Below are positions 1 through 19,644 of a stretch of DNA of 64,000 nt, piece by piece. A program made the translations under genes and the position numbers. The notes beneath the pieces were generated by a model. That model was not told where the DNA came from. It saw only the letters and a program-made list of their open reading frames with translations, and made no database searches. The stretch lies in the NCBI GenBank assembly GCA_008973525.1, contig WACJ01000097.1, positions 620,001 to 684,000 on the forward strand. Direction: 5' to 3'. This DNA is from Stenopsyche tienmushanensis (taxonomy: Eukaryota; Arthropoda; Insecta; Trichoptera; Stenopsychidae). How positions within the stretch are numbered: the stretch's first letter is position 1; each line of letters opens with the position of its first letter.

Positions 1-2320
1 TTTCAAGTAAGTTATATTTATTTGAATTTATTGTGAATGAACTTTCTTAATTACTTAACAAAAAAAAACTAATAATATCCGATCAATTCTATAAATATTC
101 GAATTTACGAATATTGAAAAAAGGGCAAACATATTCGAATACTTGATTGGAACCCTAATCGGATCCTAAGACTTAACTGGTAAATTGTAGACTCAAATTA
201 AACTAAATTCGCTAGCTTTTCGCACCGCTTTTATATCCAACCTCTGCTAAAATTCCTTGGATTGTTCTCAAAGCATTACATCCGCTCTGAGGAATGTGCG
301 ATTCGTCTGTCGCATCCGTCTTATGCCGCTTCGATTCTCCTGCAACCATCATCCGGTAGTCGGCACGCGTAAGATATCAAATGGTGTAGTTATCCGAGTT
401 TCGCCAATTTTATGTAAAATTTATATTTTTATAATAAAATTAGAAACGATAGGCGTACGAGACACGGACTAAAACTGGCAAAATTCCCGATTTCCCGAAA
501 AAATATTTATTTCCGTCGCCGCAGATGAATACTTATATACTCTAATACTTTGATGTGATTCGTAATTATATTACGGAGGAATACAAAAATTCTGAAGCCC
601 GTATCTATTATATTTCATATCGATATTCCCATTATTAGAGTCGAAGTGTAGTAAATACATCACCGTTAGGGAAAGGTTAATATAACAATTTGAATAACAT
701 ACATGTAATGTATATATATGTATACATAGATTAGACAGTTACTGTCCCTAGTAGTTACGCCACTGTTCAAAAATTTCAATTCCGAATTTTTCGGGATTAC
801 ATTTACTAATCCCGGGAATTATAAGCACCTAAAACTGTCCGGGAACCCGAGATTGGATTCCCTATGTATGAGTGTATGATGGAATGTAAGACACTCCCTC
901 CGTCTCTGTCTCCGATGCACTAATCTCCTTGCTCTTTCTGTATCACTCTAGTTCGAATGCGCGATTATTCATAAACGGGTTAATGATATGTTACTCGTAT
1001 TATAGAAATATTAATAACAATGTTCTAATTTGCACGAATAGTGCTTATGAAACCATTTATTCAAGTCACAAATACAAAGATGTTCACTTCGCCGTGTTTG
1101 GACACAAACTAAATTCAAACAAAATCGTGCGAAAATAATGGATTTCTTTCGGGAAGACCTTATATATATAATATAGATTGTGCTACTTGCCACCGCTGCT
1201 TCTTTCAAATCATATTCGATAAATCCTAAAGACACTGTCAATCATCTTTCGGAGAAGACAAAATATTACTGCCATCTAAGACAGTATATAAATCGTGATT
1301 CAAAATTATAGCCACCGTCTCTTTTTCGTGGTTATAGCACACCATCATCAATCACACCAACTAATGCTACCGTAAATAAGGTCTGAATTGCGTACACTCC
1401 GAATTGACAAAGCTAACCATAGTTCAAATACCATAATTTACGGCAGACACTGATCGTTATTAGTAAGGCCATAAATTTGCCACACAAACAAAAGTGACTT
1501 ACCGCGTACACAAAAGACATAATGTGTTGCAAATTACGGTGTCCATCTGATTACATAGTGTGGATAACCAGATAGAATCGGTTTCTTTGACCTCTGTCAT
1601 CTCGGTCGAGATTCTAGCTAAAGTTGCTCTTCTGTGACGAATTTATAACAATTTCTGTCTTATTGTTACAAAAGCACGCTTGAGTACTTCTTGCGTTGAC
1701 TCCGTGACCGAAGAAATAAGTCTGATTTTAACGGCATTTAGTGTTTCGAGTCATCGATTGTATTATATAAAAGCGTTTGAGATATTAACAGTCTTCCTAG
1801 TTCTTCGGGTCTTCTCGCGACACCGACATATTCTTTCCTGCAGCATCGTTAAATTTATATCTGCCGAAATAAATTGGATATATTTATCATCACTACAAAA
1901 AACTTCTATTCCTATACACCTACAATTCTTCGGCATCACGACATCTTCACGTGGATCCAGCTTTGGATTACATTATTGTGCGCCAACAGCTTTTTTTGCG
2001 AAACAAAATGTTAAGATTCCTATTTATACGAATCCCGTTTCGCAAATTTAATGCTGTCATACTGAGCCAAAACACTTCTTTTTTGCTGCATTACCACTGT
2101 TGGAGGCCCAGAAAGAAATTCGCGCAAATTCATTTCGTCTATCTCCGAAACCATTCTTACGCAATGCCAACATCCATGACCCGTTTGGCTGGTGATCATT
2201 TGTTGTTGTGTGCGATTCTCAATGTCTTCTGCAAGATTAATGAACGCCCAAGACAATTTGCATCTTTGATCAACAAGTCAATTGCGGAAATATGCTTTAA
2301 TAGATCAAATTATGAATGAT
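1..2320. other. AT-rich stretch with no recognised gene
   Basis: I see no conserved domain in any frame. The longest open frame on the plus strand (1951-2319) and a minus-strand frame (2020-2256) match no family I recognise, and lack the codon and splice context seen in the real genes of this window. It could be intergenic DNA or a decayed repeat. Confidence 0.4.
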
Positions 2321-2326
2321 GTCACT

Positions 2327-2440
2327 ATCGACAACAAGTTTGGAAACGCTTAGTACTACGCGAAAAAATACATTTTGCTCTTTACCTTTTCTTAAGGACC
2401 TTGTATTTGTCTTTTTCTGCGTTTCACACAATGATTTTTT
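2327..2440 (+). mobile_element. Tc1-like terminal fragment
   Basis: It contains cgacaacaagtttggaaac followed by gcttag. This is the same terminal sequence as the Tc1-like copies at about 4571 (reverse) and 58132. Only the terminus and some adjacent sequence are recognisable; the transposase part is absent here. Confidence 0.5.
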
Positions 2441-2779
2441 TAAGATAAAACATGAAGCTGCGTTTGTGTATTATATAATAAAATAGGCGCGCTATTGGGA
2501 CACGCTACTGTGTCGTAAATGCGACAGAGTCGAAGACACTACAAATTATTCTCCCTATCTTTCCGCCCAACTGCCGCTCGTCCACGCAAATCCAATTTTC
2601 TCTCTGGACCGCGCAATGTGAATAAAGCTTGTGATAAATGAACCTTAACATTGTTGATATTGTTGGATCCCATAATAGCGTTTCAAATAGAATCACTTTT
2701 AGAACAAATAAAAGTACGACATTGAAAATGAAGCACTATGAATCGCTATACTTGAAAATATTCAGACGTGGAGGGGTAC

Positions 2780-4099
2780 CTTTACAGCACCACCCTTTTT
2801 TTCTCCTGTGGGTGGGAAATCTTGCATAAGACATCCTAGGTTTGATCCCAGGGTAGTGTCAGATTTATACTGACTAAACCCCTCCTTGTCCTTCTCTGCC
2901 TCCCTGGTATTGTTTTCCACATTGCTTCAGGAGGACAAGTAGTCTGGTCTTAAGCAATTGGTCCTATTCTAGTGTTGGAGAGCCGCTCTGCACCTCTCTC
3001 CATCACTGCCCTCTTTGGCGCTCAGAATTTCTTCAACGTGATCGCACCAAAGATCCCAGTTCTTCTTGCTTGCCATCATGCTGTGGACCATGTTATCAAC
3101 GTTGAGCTCGGCCATACCAAGTGCTTGTTTCAGCGTGTTTCTCTGGGGTGTCCAAGCCTCACTGTCGGTAATGTTGTGTTCGGCATCGTCGACCTCCGCT
3201 TGGCAATGGTGGCACGCCGCGGATGCTTCCTTGCCAATCCGCTTCAGGTACACACCGAAACATCCATGTCCAGTGAGCACCTGAGTCAAGCCCCGGCTCC
3301 ACCGGCTTACGACCGGGATAAGTCGGTGGGTCCATCTTCCCTTACTGGACTGATCCCATTTCTGCTACCAGGCTTCTTTCAGTTTCTGGTTGTGGTTTTT
3401 GGGATCTTCGTAGTCCAAGGCCCTCTTCTTTGCTTGTAGGTCCAGCGGGGGATTTCAGCGATCACAAACACCACTTCTTCAGATACTGTTCTGTACACTA
3501 TGGTGACTTGGAACGCTCCCTGCCGTTGGACCCTTGCCAGCTTCTTTCTGTAGCTCTCATGTCTGAGCGACTCATGCCATATCGGGACTCGGCACAGAAG
3601 GATTAAGTGTATAACATCGTTTATGGTTTTTCTTCTGCACGGCTTTGGCCCTCCGATGTGCCTTCTGCGCAGCTACTTCAACATGTTTACTAAAGGTCAG
3701 CTTGTCCATGAGAATCCCGAGATATCTCAGCGTTTTGCTGTATTCAACCTCATGAACGTTGACAACAAACTGTTTGACCCTCGGTCTTCTTCTTCTGCTG
3801 CATATCATTGCCTCCGTTTTCTCTGCCGCCAGCTGCAGGCGATTTTCCCGCATCCACGCGTTGATTCTGGCGAGGGCTTTGGTGCTCATCGCCTCCATTT
3901 CCCATGGATGCCGAGCTGTCAGCAGTGCGACATCGTCAGCGAAGGCAATGAGTTCTGCTCTTTCTGGCATTTTCGACTCCAGCAGACTGTTGTAGAGGAC
4001 GTTCCATAGTGTGGGTCCCAGCACTGATCCTTGCGGAACGCCCATCTCCAATTTCTTCGTCGTGTTAGTCTCGCTGTGATGGACTATTTTTTTCTGCAT
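2780..4099 (-). mobile_element. R1-clade-like LINE, 5'-truncated (RT to C-terminus)
   Basis: Read on the minus strand, this is the 3' part of a non-LTR retrotransposon ORF2. The first open segment (4099-3572) has the reverse-transcriptase signature GVPQGSVLGPTLWN, then AFADDVALL (the catalytic F-A-D-D box), then a thumb-like segment. The second (3289-2969) has the R1-type C-terminal motif LTGHGCFGVYL followed by a CHHC...H zinc-knuckle-like cluster and a tryptophan-rich tail. The two are separated by frame breaks, so the copy is dead. The 5' end stops abruptly at about 4099, next to Tc1-like transposase sequence, consistent with 5' truncation or a later insertion. The sequence down to about 2780 is probably the 3' UTR. 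Confidence 0.8.
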
Positions 4100-4571
4100 T
4101 AATAAAATACTGGTGGGTGAAATTTCACCCTAATATTCGATGACCTGAACCTACTGTATTTTCTGGTAATCTTCTTTATTTGATTTCCGTCATTTTTTAT
4201 TAATTCTCCAGTCTTTCTTCGTTCTGATTTGGTTCGACTATTTATTTTGGACTGTAATAAAATTAAGTTATCGTCGACATCCATAGTAGATTTTGGGCGG
4301 TCCGGTCTTTTCCTGTTCTTCAAAGTCCTAATCTCCTGATGTCTTCTGATGATATAATACACTCCTTTGATGAAAATCTTTATTCCCTTTATTGAAAAGC
4401 TTTCATTTCATTGTCATTGTATAACAAGTGACGAGAATGGCTTTCTGAACTCTTTGTTTTTTTTTTCGTATAGTTTTAACATTGAAAATAAGAAATAAAG
4501 TATTTGTAACGGTTAATTTTTATGTTTTTACATAATATAATAGGCGTTTCCAAACTTATTGTCGGTACGCT
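4099..4571 (-). mobile_element. Tc1-like transposon, N-terminal half with terminal repeat
   Basis: The outer end at 4571 reads ccgacaataagtttggaaac on the minus strand, preceded by TA. Further in, the frame 4362-4099 encodes TLKNRKRPDRPKSTMDVDD, the GRPR-like hinge between the two helix-turn-helix parts of Tc1-family transposases. The frame ends at the boundary with the R1-like LINE. A second copy with the same terminus and the same TLKDRKRPDHP stretch lies at 58132-58450, so this is a local family. No DDE domain remains here. Confidence 0.7.
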
Positions 4572-4574
4572 TAC

Positions 4575-5490
4575 ATATCGTCATGGAAGCCTATTGATAG
4601 TATAAAATGATTGAAGCACAACTCATCTATCGGTAACTATTGTAATAATTTGAAAAATCATATATGTTGAGGATCTCAGCAATGGACTATTTCTATCGGT
4701 AGTGCTTTCAGTGGCGAAACTATCGCCGGTGTAAGCATTTCGACGCCCACAATTTTTGAGAACCTTGGTTGGACCAGGAAAGGTCATCAGATAAAAGCAT
4801 CATCAATGAAACAAAATCAAAACAGTTGCTAAATTTGAATAGCTCAAAACTGAGAACGGACGAAACCGTCTTGCGACTATTTTGTCCTCAGTCTGCTAGT
4901 CATATAACTCTGTAAATATTTGCAAACATGATTCATATTGTTGGCCTAGTGGTTGCCTAATCCGAGTGTTAGACGATAACATATGACCGAGAGAAGATTG
5001 CGAACCGTCACCCTTCGGTGACATTCTCAAGGAAAGGTGACACATGTTGCTGGGAGGTGGTGCGCTAAACTCCTCAATTTGCAAACTTGTACTAAAAACG
5101 ACACTTGACATGGCGAGATTTTATCTAGCCGGTAGAATTGTTCCGATCGAGAGTTAAAACACACTAAGACAACCTAATGAACTGCACGTTTCAATCACGG
5201 TTACGGCCGTGATAATATCCACTCGTGATAAGCAGATAAAAGTGAAGTTTGTGACTGACGACGCGCTTGTTGCTAAAAATCTTTCTACTTTGTCAATTCT
5301 TCATTCCGACTTAATCACAATCACGAGGCTGCCATGCGCTCATCGCGTGATCGCCGATATCTTCTTGCCGATTCCAACTATCTCCAATAGCGTGTCCCCC
5401 GAATCTCTCCAATTTGTGATGAGTTCTGTATAGGGTCACCAGCCATCTGTATTTCAGCGGGAATGACTCCCTAAAATATTTTTGGAAATC
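4575..5490. other. No gene seen
   Basis: Unique-looking AT-rich sequence. Open frames are short and unrelated to anything recognised. Confidence 0.4.
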
Positions 5491-5629
5491 GGTTAGGAAT
5501 ATAATGGAAATTCATAGGCTGTTATAGCATGAAATTGTCTGAGGCAAAAAAGCGTATCATCCAAAAGTCTCGCAGTTAGTAAGATAGATAAATACATATA
5601 TTTTATGGGTAGAGAGAAGTCTAGACTGT

Positions 5630-5790
5630 AAATTAACCTCTGGGTAGCTTCCGTGATCGTACAGATCATAGAAGGTCCCGGATAAGTATTTATCACCGAA
5701 AATGCCGCAAAAAAACCTAAAAGAGGACGGAGTGGTGTTCAACCGGTCCGCTTTTCAGACCGCTGACGCAGCGAATGCCAGTACTCACGG
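5630..5790 (-). repeat. Dispersed repeat family A, copy 1 (reverse)
   Basis: It contains the family core in reverse: a hairpin-like block (gtgatcgtacagatcataga), then a cccgg...aagtatttatcaccg segment, then accggtccgcttttcagacc. The same ordered blocks recur at about 6744-7509, 7533-7905, 13220-13353, 13354-14030 and 61218-61720. Confidence 0.65.
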
Positions 5791-5799
5791 GTGTGATGT

Positions 5800-6730
5800 T
5801 TATTTTATTGCATTAAACGGCTTAAATAAGTTCAATATATAATGCATTAAAATCAATCCGTGTATAAAAATGTATACACACCCACAATGAATCCTGGAAT
5901 AGGATATCTGGACTCTTCTTAAAATCAAAGGTCGAATTTTGCTACTCAATTTATTGAACTATTTTATTACTTCTTAATGCTTAAATCCCGATATCCTATT
6001 TTGAAAATTTGGCCACCCCGGTTTTCTATTTTCTATTTAACTGGGATACATTGCTTCGTGCTGTTCCACATCAATTTGTGGTTTAATTAATCCGAGCAAT
6101 GCCATGAAACAACCCGAAATTATACGTACCATCGTTTATCATTGCTCAAGTACATTGTCGTACTCGAAGAAAGGCACCCAAAGAAATCCATCATTCCTCT
6201 TCGTCTGACACATTAATCTTTGACGAAGCCCAAAACGCACGATGATGTCAAGATCTGGTTCAACTGGTTTTTAAGCAACGCTTTCTTGATTCGTGGACCA
6301 TTAGGGTTGCCTCGTTTTAAAAATTGGATTTATTTTTATATAGAATCCGCCAGATCAAATGTTAACAAATTTACAACGCTTTGAAACAACCGTATTTAAT
6401 TGATGAAGAAGCCTGTCGATAATTTGAAGCGTCGAGTTGTCATTGGGACCTGCTCAGGTCGTGATTCCATAATATTAGAAAATATTGAGTATTTTCTGAA
6501 AAATCGATACAAGAACTATTGTCTATGTCAGGGGACTGCGTATTTAAATAACTGTGGGACTGGGACTGTGTAGAGATATAAATAAAATATATAATATGAA
6601 CTAAAAAATAATTGTTACCAAAGAACTGACGACTGTCAGGTTGCGTCGCAAACTTCAAATCGCTTACGCTTTGTAACATGAATTAACGCAGTAGTTTAAT
6701 CTGTAGACTACGTGGCGCATAATTTAAAAC
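5800..6730. other. No gene seen
   Basis: AT-rich sequence with no conserved frame. A minus-strand open frame at 6440-6679 has no recognisable domain. Confidence 0.4.
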
Positions 6731-6743
6731 ATAGACAGGGGTA

Positions 6744-7509
6744 GGACCGTAACAAAGGGGTGGCAAAACGCAGAATACCAGTCGAGAGTTGCACATGATT
6801 TTTATTTTACTCAACCATTCTACTTTACACGAACTAACACTGCTTGACTCTCTCAGTTTTGTCCGATCCGCTCATTTGTCATATCAGCGATCCGAAAAGC
6901 GGACCGATTGAGCATACATACATTTTTGCTACTCCGTCGTCTTTTAGGACATTTTACGGCATTTTCTATGATCTGTACGATTACGGGACGTAACGTCTAG
7001 ACCAGCGCTTCTTAAACTTATGTAGTCCGCGGACCCCCTCTTGAGCAAAATTTCTTTCGCGGACCCCCTCTTGAGCAATTTTTTTTCGCGGACCCCCTCT
7101 TGAACAAACTTTTTTTTATGGACCCCATTCCAACCCTTGTGACTTAATTTTTCAAACTAACAAACATTTTTTTAGTCAAATATTGGTCAAAATAGATCTT
7201 TTTATATTTTTTTCTGCAAATAATTCCAGAAAAATATCTTGTTCAAGTATTGGTAAATATTTTTTTATATCTCCGCGGACCCCCAGCAATGGTTTCGTGG
7301 ACCCCCAGGGGTCCGCGGACTCCTGTTTAAGGACCGCTGGTCTAGACACTTTCTATCATAGTATCTTTATATATTATTTTAAAACATGTATATATATTAT
7401 AATAGTATTTAATATATTGCATTCATAATAGTATCAGTTAATTTAATAAAATAAATTGGATTTCCGAGGGGGGGGAAGTTAGATACTTGCCACGGGCGCT
7501 TCATACCCT
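6744..7509 (+). repeat. Family A element, copy 2, split by a hAT MITE
   Basis: The left end reads ggaccgtaacaaaggggtgg. The right end (about 7490-7509) reads ccctagttacggctctg, which is the left end in inverse, so the element has terminal inverted repeats of roughly 20 bp. Directly outside are tagacagggg (left) and tagacagagg (right), possibly a 9-10 bp target-site duplication. The interior has agcgatccgaaaagcggacc and the hairpin tctatgatctgtacgattac. A hAT MITE is inserted at 7003-7339. I recognise no coding capacity. Confidence 0.6.
7003..7339 (+). mobile_element. hAT-type MITE with 8-bp target-site duplication
   Basis: Terminal inverted repeats are cagcgcttcttaaac at the left and its near complement ending ...ttaaggaccgctg at the right, followed inward on both sides by a gtccgcggacccc block. 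The element is flanked by an exact 8-bp duplication, gtctagac (6995-7002 and 7340-7347), the size made by hAT transposases. Inside, about three tandem units of gcggaccccctcttgarcaa plus a T-run (7030-7110) make up much of the left half. There is no transposase, so it is non-autonomous. It lies inside family A copy 2. Confidence 0.9.
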
Positions 7510-7532
7510 AGTTACGGCTCTGTAGACAGAGG

Positions 7533-7905
7533 CAGGGCCGTAACAAAGGGGTGGTAAAACAGGCGCCCGCCACGCACACAAAACGCAGAATACTAACCCA
7601 GTCGAGATTTGCACATGTTTTTTTTTTATTTGAGCATTCTACAGCACAAGTTCGCAACAAAATAAAGACAATATTTTCGACCTTTTATAAAATTTTATTT
7701 AAACTTCTTCGGGCAACTCCTTTTTGTAATGAGAGTTCATAGTCGTTCTGTAGATTTATTCGGGTTTGGCATCCGATCGCGAGACGTTCATTCGTCATAT
7801 CAGCGATCCGAAAAGCGGACCGGTTGGACACACAGACCTTGTGGCCACATACTTAAAGCTTTTTGCAGCATTTTCGGAAGTAAATACATACCCGGGGCAA
7901 GGAAA
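7533..7905 (+). repeat. Family A element, copy 3
   Basis: It starts cagggccgtaacaaagggg immediately after copy 2, keeps cgcagaata...gtcgaga...ttgcacatg, then tcatatcagcgatccgaaaa and gcggaccggttggacac, and ends near acatacccgggg. No right terminal repeat is visible, so this copy is 3'-truncated or degraded. Confidence 0.6.
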
Positions 7906-7909
7906 CTGT

Positions 7910-10253
7910 TCACAAAATGCTGAGACATATTTTGATTTAATTTTTTAGTTTTATAAGCATATATTAATAAAATAATAAGCAGATCTAATTAAAAATCATA
8001 TGATATTGTTCAAAAAATCAAATAATTTGATTGATTCCTAAAGATATTGTTTTAATCAACTTAATCTAAAGCAACTATATCGCTTTGGTGACCCATCAGG
8101 GAATATTGGCCCGGGACAGTTTACTGAGACCTATATAAAAAACGGGTTTTTTTTATAGAATTCTAAATCACAATTATCATGACTGTATAGCAAATACGTA
8201 CTGTTTTCCAAGGAATGACCACAAACGATAAAAGAACAATGTGGCAGCCCTACTCATAGCTGCATTCTATGATGAATAATTCAGTCTACTTGATATTTGA
8301 ATGCAAGCAATGCAGTATTTCGACCGAAAATGACATTATAGTTAGTAGTTATAAAATCATAAAAACAGATAACAAAACCATGTGGTTATGACGAAAACTA
8401 TGCACGCATGTAACCAGTGATCGACCACAAGGTCCTTGATGTAAGATAGATTGTTCGACTTCTTTAACCGATAACCGAAATTTATCGACAGATTGCGATT
8501 GATTTCGCTTTCATTCCTCGTGATGGTGTCGAATTGTTAACAACTCGCAAGAGTTGTACAAATTTAGAACAATCTAAAAAACTGAGCAATTTTAAAGTGT
8601 TTTCTTGGAAGAACTTTGAACATTTGAGTTGTGCTTTATATAAAAAACTGTGAGTGCGATAAACATGTTGAAAAACCAGAAAGAATAAACGTTGAACCAG
8701 TTGACAAACGCTTAATTTACATTTTAGTTCAATTTGAATTTGAACTTGAAATATGGCAACGTCTAGAGAAAAGGTATCTGGATTTCCATTATGAATCTAA
8801 GTTTTTGTACATTTATTGTATAATATTCTAAATGAGCTCGTGGCACCGTAATTTATTGTCTCCATTGACTTAACGGGCTGAAAGTTTTACTGCCGTATTC
8901 TTAAAATTCATCGGCGTTTTCTTTTTTTACTATTATTTATTGGCCCTATTACAAGTGCAATATAATCGTCATGATAAAGCAAATCAAGGTCATCTATCAA
9001 CGTCAATTTTTCATTGAGAAATGCTGGTTTGCAAGATAACGCTAAGTAGCTTAGCACTACAAACCGCCTGATACTCGAAAACGTTACAATTGATTGCTCG
9101 ATAAAAATATATAAATATATAGCACACGTTGTTTTACAAATGTCCATTTGAAAAGTCCATAAATACTCCAATTTAATCTATAATATATTACATTCAATAA
9201 AATTATAGCGTTATTCCGGCGGAAAATGTCTGTGGACGGCGCTAAATCCGCGTGGGAAAACTATCGAAATAAGCATCCAAGCGTATAAATCTTAATCGAC
9301 AAAGATATAATCAATCATTGGATGTATTTTAAGCGGCATTGTTTATATTTTAAATGTGGATAACGCGTATTTTCCAATGCCAAAACGCTCCGTCCGCTGA
9401 TTTTTAGATGAACATAATATGCAATATATTAGCAGCTGTTTGCGAGCATGATTAATATAAAACTAGATTATTTACGGACTCTTTTGCTTGCGTTTATATA
9501 ATAAACGAATTGGTTTTAAATATAAAAAAGTATTATCGTCGGGACTAGCGCTAAACGAATCTTTGTATTCTTGTTTATTCATGGCAAACATTTTATTCGG
9601 ACGCTAAGAAGTTAAATTTAACAGCAAATACATTTGATTGCCGACTCCATAGAAAATTATTGAACGCTTTACATACTGAAATTATATCATAGTTCAAGCT
9701 ATCGTTATCTTTGAGCTATTTTAGACACGCTTATATAACATCAACCTTTAATATCTCAATCTGAAAGATGAACATCTCAATCTGAAAGATCTTTAAATAG
9801 ATCATTTTTTTGTTTAATGTATTGAATATAGTTGATAAGCTATTAATAATGATTTTTTATGATTCAATATTTCATATGTAATTTAAAACATATTTTAAAA
9901 CGTGATCTTAAAGCACTTTCTAATCACCCAGTGCTGACTTTATCTGTACAAAGAGGCACTAATCAGAATTGTAAATTTATACATTTCATGTTGGTCCATC
10001 GCTCTGTCATTGTTCTAACGCCTAATGAGTTTCTATACGCCGTCAATAAGGGTGAACCGTTGCATTTATTTCAAAATATACATATTATTTACCTTAATAT
10101 AAACATATTGAACGTCCATAGCCTATAAAACCATGTGTTTGTGTCGTCCAAATCAAATCTGCTTATTGATATTAATTATTGTGCCGTTTGACGTTAAAAT
10201 AAATAGCTTAAACTGTTAAAATTCATTTATTAATGATATCGTTTATTCGACAG
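7910..10253. other. Upstream region or 5' intron of aralar; no exon recognised
   Basis: The first coding exon of aralar, which in relatives encodes only a few residues before the conserved K-R-x-D segment, must lie somewhere upstream of 10254. I could not identify it by inspection. No other conserved frame is seen here. Confidence 0.4.
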
Positions 10254-16566
<6,313 letters not shown>

Positions 16567-17210
16567 AAGATTTCCATTCACGACTATTCTACATATCATG
16601 TAAATAGTAGTTATGAAGAAATTTCGCTATTTTAGTAAAAAAAAAATATGTATATTAAAAGTGAGAATATATATACGAGCGATTTGATGGTTGTTTATAA
16701 ATGTGCATTTGCCAAATATTTTATTTCGATTTGTTGTGCCGGCACAAAATATCATAATTCATGAAATAGCAATTGATTTTGTTGACGAAAAATGTTGTAA
16801 ATCACGAATTTAAAAAGATCCTTTATAAAAGGGCTTTTGCCAATTCTCTGATGTGGTGCTGAATTTGAATAAGTGCATCTTTGATGTCTTTTTATAAATA
16901 TATATTTATATATTTATAGCGTAAAATTTGTATTTTTAAATATATATACCTAAATACTATTCACGGTTATATTTTTTTTCTACACAAATGCGTAAATGAA
17001 CCCTATAAAACTATACGTATCCATGTAAATGTTCTCGTTAAGAATTATATTTCGTTGATGTATTTGTAAACCTTTTATGTCGTCTTACATTTAAAGTGCG
17101 TGGCAGCTTCGACACTACGGACGTAAATTGACTAATTATAATGTAAGCTCAAATGAAGTTTACAATCGTGATTATCAAATAATCATAACGCCTTATATAT
17201 ATATTTATAT
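16567..17210. other. aralar 3' UTR and flank
   Basis: AT-rich sequence after the aralar stop codon. No other frame is supported. Confidence 0.5.
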
Positions 17211-17434
17211 GTTGCGTCCCAAGTCATGAAATATATAATTTTTTATCAGATTTATTGACAATACGGAAACAAATTGTTATATTCTTCACGAGTATTCTTT
17301 TCATAGACTCTCCCATGCCTGGTATGCCCTTTTGAAGGTCCGTCAACACGGCTCACTCACATTGATAGCGTCAGCGTAATGTTTGGGCCATATTCCGTGC
17401 CATTTATTATATTTCATGACTTTTGGGATACGAC
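17211..17434. mobile_element. Short MITE with inverted ends
   Basis: The left end gttgcgtcccaagtcatgaa and the reverse complement of the right end (gtcgtatcccaaaagtcatg) agree over about 25 bp, and the match continues into gaaatata. The interior is non-coding. No unambiguous target-site duplication was seen. Confidence 0.55.
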
Positions 17435-19160
17435 CTATATATTCAACAAATATTTTGCTATTATTTTAAAATATTCATAATGATGAATTGCAAAAAATAC
17501 TAATATAATATTTATTTACGCACAAATTTAGAAGTGGCTTAGTTTGTATTATTTTTTCAGTAAATAGGCCTTTTTTAAGGCCCTTGGAAATACTTAAGGT
17601 CTACTGATTAGAGACTTTTATTGTGTACGAAAACAGTGTAATATTAATATTTTCTTTCGCAAAGCAAATTTCCATTTTTTAAAAAAGCATTTATTTGTAT
17701 CTAGTACTGAATCATATAATACTCACGTTGCTGTTCTCAACTATAAAATATAATTGTATTTATATCCATAGATTAGATATATTTGCAGCGTTTTTGTTAA
17801 AAATTCTATCGATGTTGTTTTAGCTCAAATATTTATATATGTATATAAAACATGCATAATCAATATAATGTCATCAATAAAAAAATGCAAGTCAAACATA
17901 AAAAATCTGTATATTTTTAAAGCTGAATTCACTATAATCGGTACAGTGGAATAAATATTTTTTAAAACATTCAATATTCTTTTTTAAAACACTCTGTACA
18001 TCATAACGCCTTTTTCATTATTAGTATATTCTAAATTATAGATCGATCACTCGATAGTTTACAATTTTTTCGTACATCCTCGACCTCAAAATATAGCGAC
18101 GATCTGAACCGTCGAGTGATTGACGAAGTTACAATTTTGTATTCGATAGTGACTTGTGCGGTACAATAAGCAAGTCAGGTTGTTAAAGATATTTTTAAAC
18201 ATTGTACATAGTTGTAAGATAAAAAGAAAATAATATAGAAAACATCCTACGTGACTTTTATTTATCGTGTTTGGATTCTGAAAAGAAAAAAGACTGACGA
18301 TCTGACGAGCGACGTACAATTTTAGGACGAGCTCTCTGTCAGTCTTGCAAGGCTTATTTGGTATAAAGCTAGCCTTCAATAAATACAATAAAAACTATAC
18401 TAAAACATTTTATTAGACAAAAATACACTTGTATACATTTTAAATATACATGTCTCTTTTCAGTCAATATAATTTTCGTAATTCAAAAAACAATGCTGCG
18501 TTGATTAAAATTAAATACTCAAAAATAGTACACATCCAATTAGATCATCCGTTAATAAAAAATACAAACAAATAAGATTTTATCTGAGATCAGATTAGAG
18601 TCCTCTTAAAGACTGTCTTTCTTGTATTTGAGTAAATAAATTTATTTAAAAAGAGCAATCGACTCAAATAACGTTAATAAGCAATTTAAAGACTAACGAA
18701 GAGTATTACGTTTGGAAGAACCGATACAAATCTGTTATCCTATTATTATGAATTTTTACCTTTTAGAATCGAAATATGCCATGGTTATTTCTATCTTAAG
18801 TCACATTATTCAATCGTTTACCTTATTCTATTTGTTCCTCGAAGCTGAATAGTCGGAAGTCGATATTCCTAGTCGATACAAAAGGTCAGGTAAGATCTTT
18901 TAATTCAGCTCCTTGTGTTCACAAGTTGCTATCTGAGGGTACGTATTGTTGTTGTGAATTTTTTAGTAATTAAACGACATATATTAGATAAACCCGGTAT
19001 TAATGTCGCATTTTCACGAATCCAGGAATGAATAGTCGACTATTCGAAGATTTGAGTTTAAAAAATAATGGGATACGTGTGTCCGTTGTGACGCCAAAAA
19101 TGAATGAAAGACTCTGTAGGGACACTTTATTGCATCCTGCATATTCGAGACTTTGAGGAG
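17435..19160. other. No gene seen
   Basis: AT-rich sequence. Open frames near 18086-18388 and 19000-19242 (minus) have no recognisable domain. Confidence 0.4.
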
Positions 19161-19164
19161 GGAA

Positions 19165-19640
19165 GACAACAGGAGTGGACGGTATCCCAGCAGAGTTCTT
19201 GAAATGGCGAGAACGCCCTCTGTTCATGAGGTTATATGGCATAGCGAGATCATGCTGTCTAAATGGAGTAACTTCTCATAGAATACCATGTGCGTGACCG
19301 GATCAATTAGTGTTATACGTTCCAATTGCGCCTCTTCGGAGCCTTTTGAGGTGACGGGAGTTAGAAAGGGACGCTTTCTCCTCGATTCTATTTAATATTG
19401 TTTTGGAAGCAATCATGAGGGAGACTAACAGATCGGGATACGCACATCAATGGAACGAATTTATAATGTATCTTGCCTTTGCGGACGACGAAGCTCTGGT
19501 AGCGTTTACGTCTATCGACAGGTCAGCTGCTATTTTCGGTATATTAATTAATTATGAAAAAACTACATTAATGACAGTTTCAAGGGAGGAAACTGGACGT
19601 TCGACTTCTCCAAGACGAGACCTTTGGCTCTGAAGCCATG
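19165..19640 (+). mobile_element. Non-LTR retrotransposon RT fragment (family R, copy 1)
   Basis: It encodes GVDGIPAEFLKW (the start of the RT fingers), and, after an internal deletion, ILFNIVLEAIMRETNRSG and LAFADDEALVAF (the FADD catalytic box), followed by an INYEKTTLM block. Several stops and frameshifts are present. Two reverse copies of the same family lie at about 37410-37620 and 40180-40460, recognisable by the shared EAI(M/I)R...W....(Y/L)LAFAD pattern. The clade is not determined. Confidence 0.75.
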
Positions 19641-19644
19641 CGGT

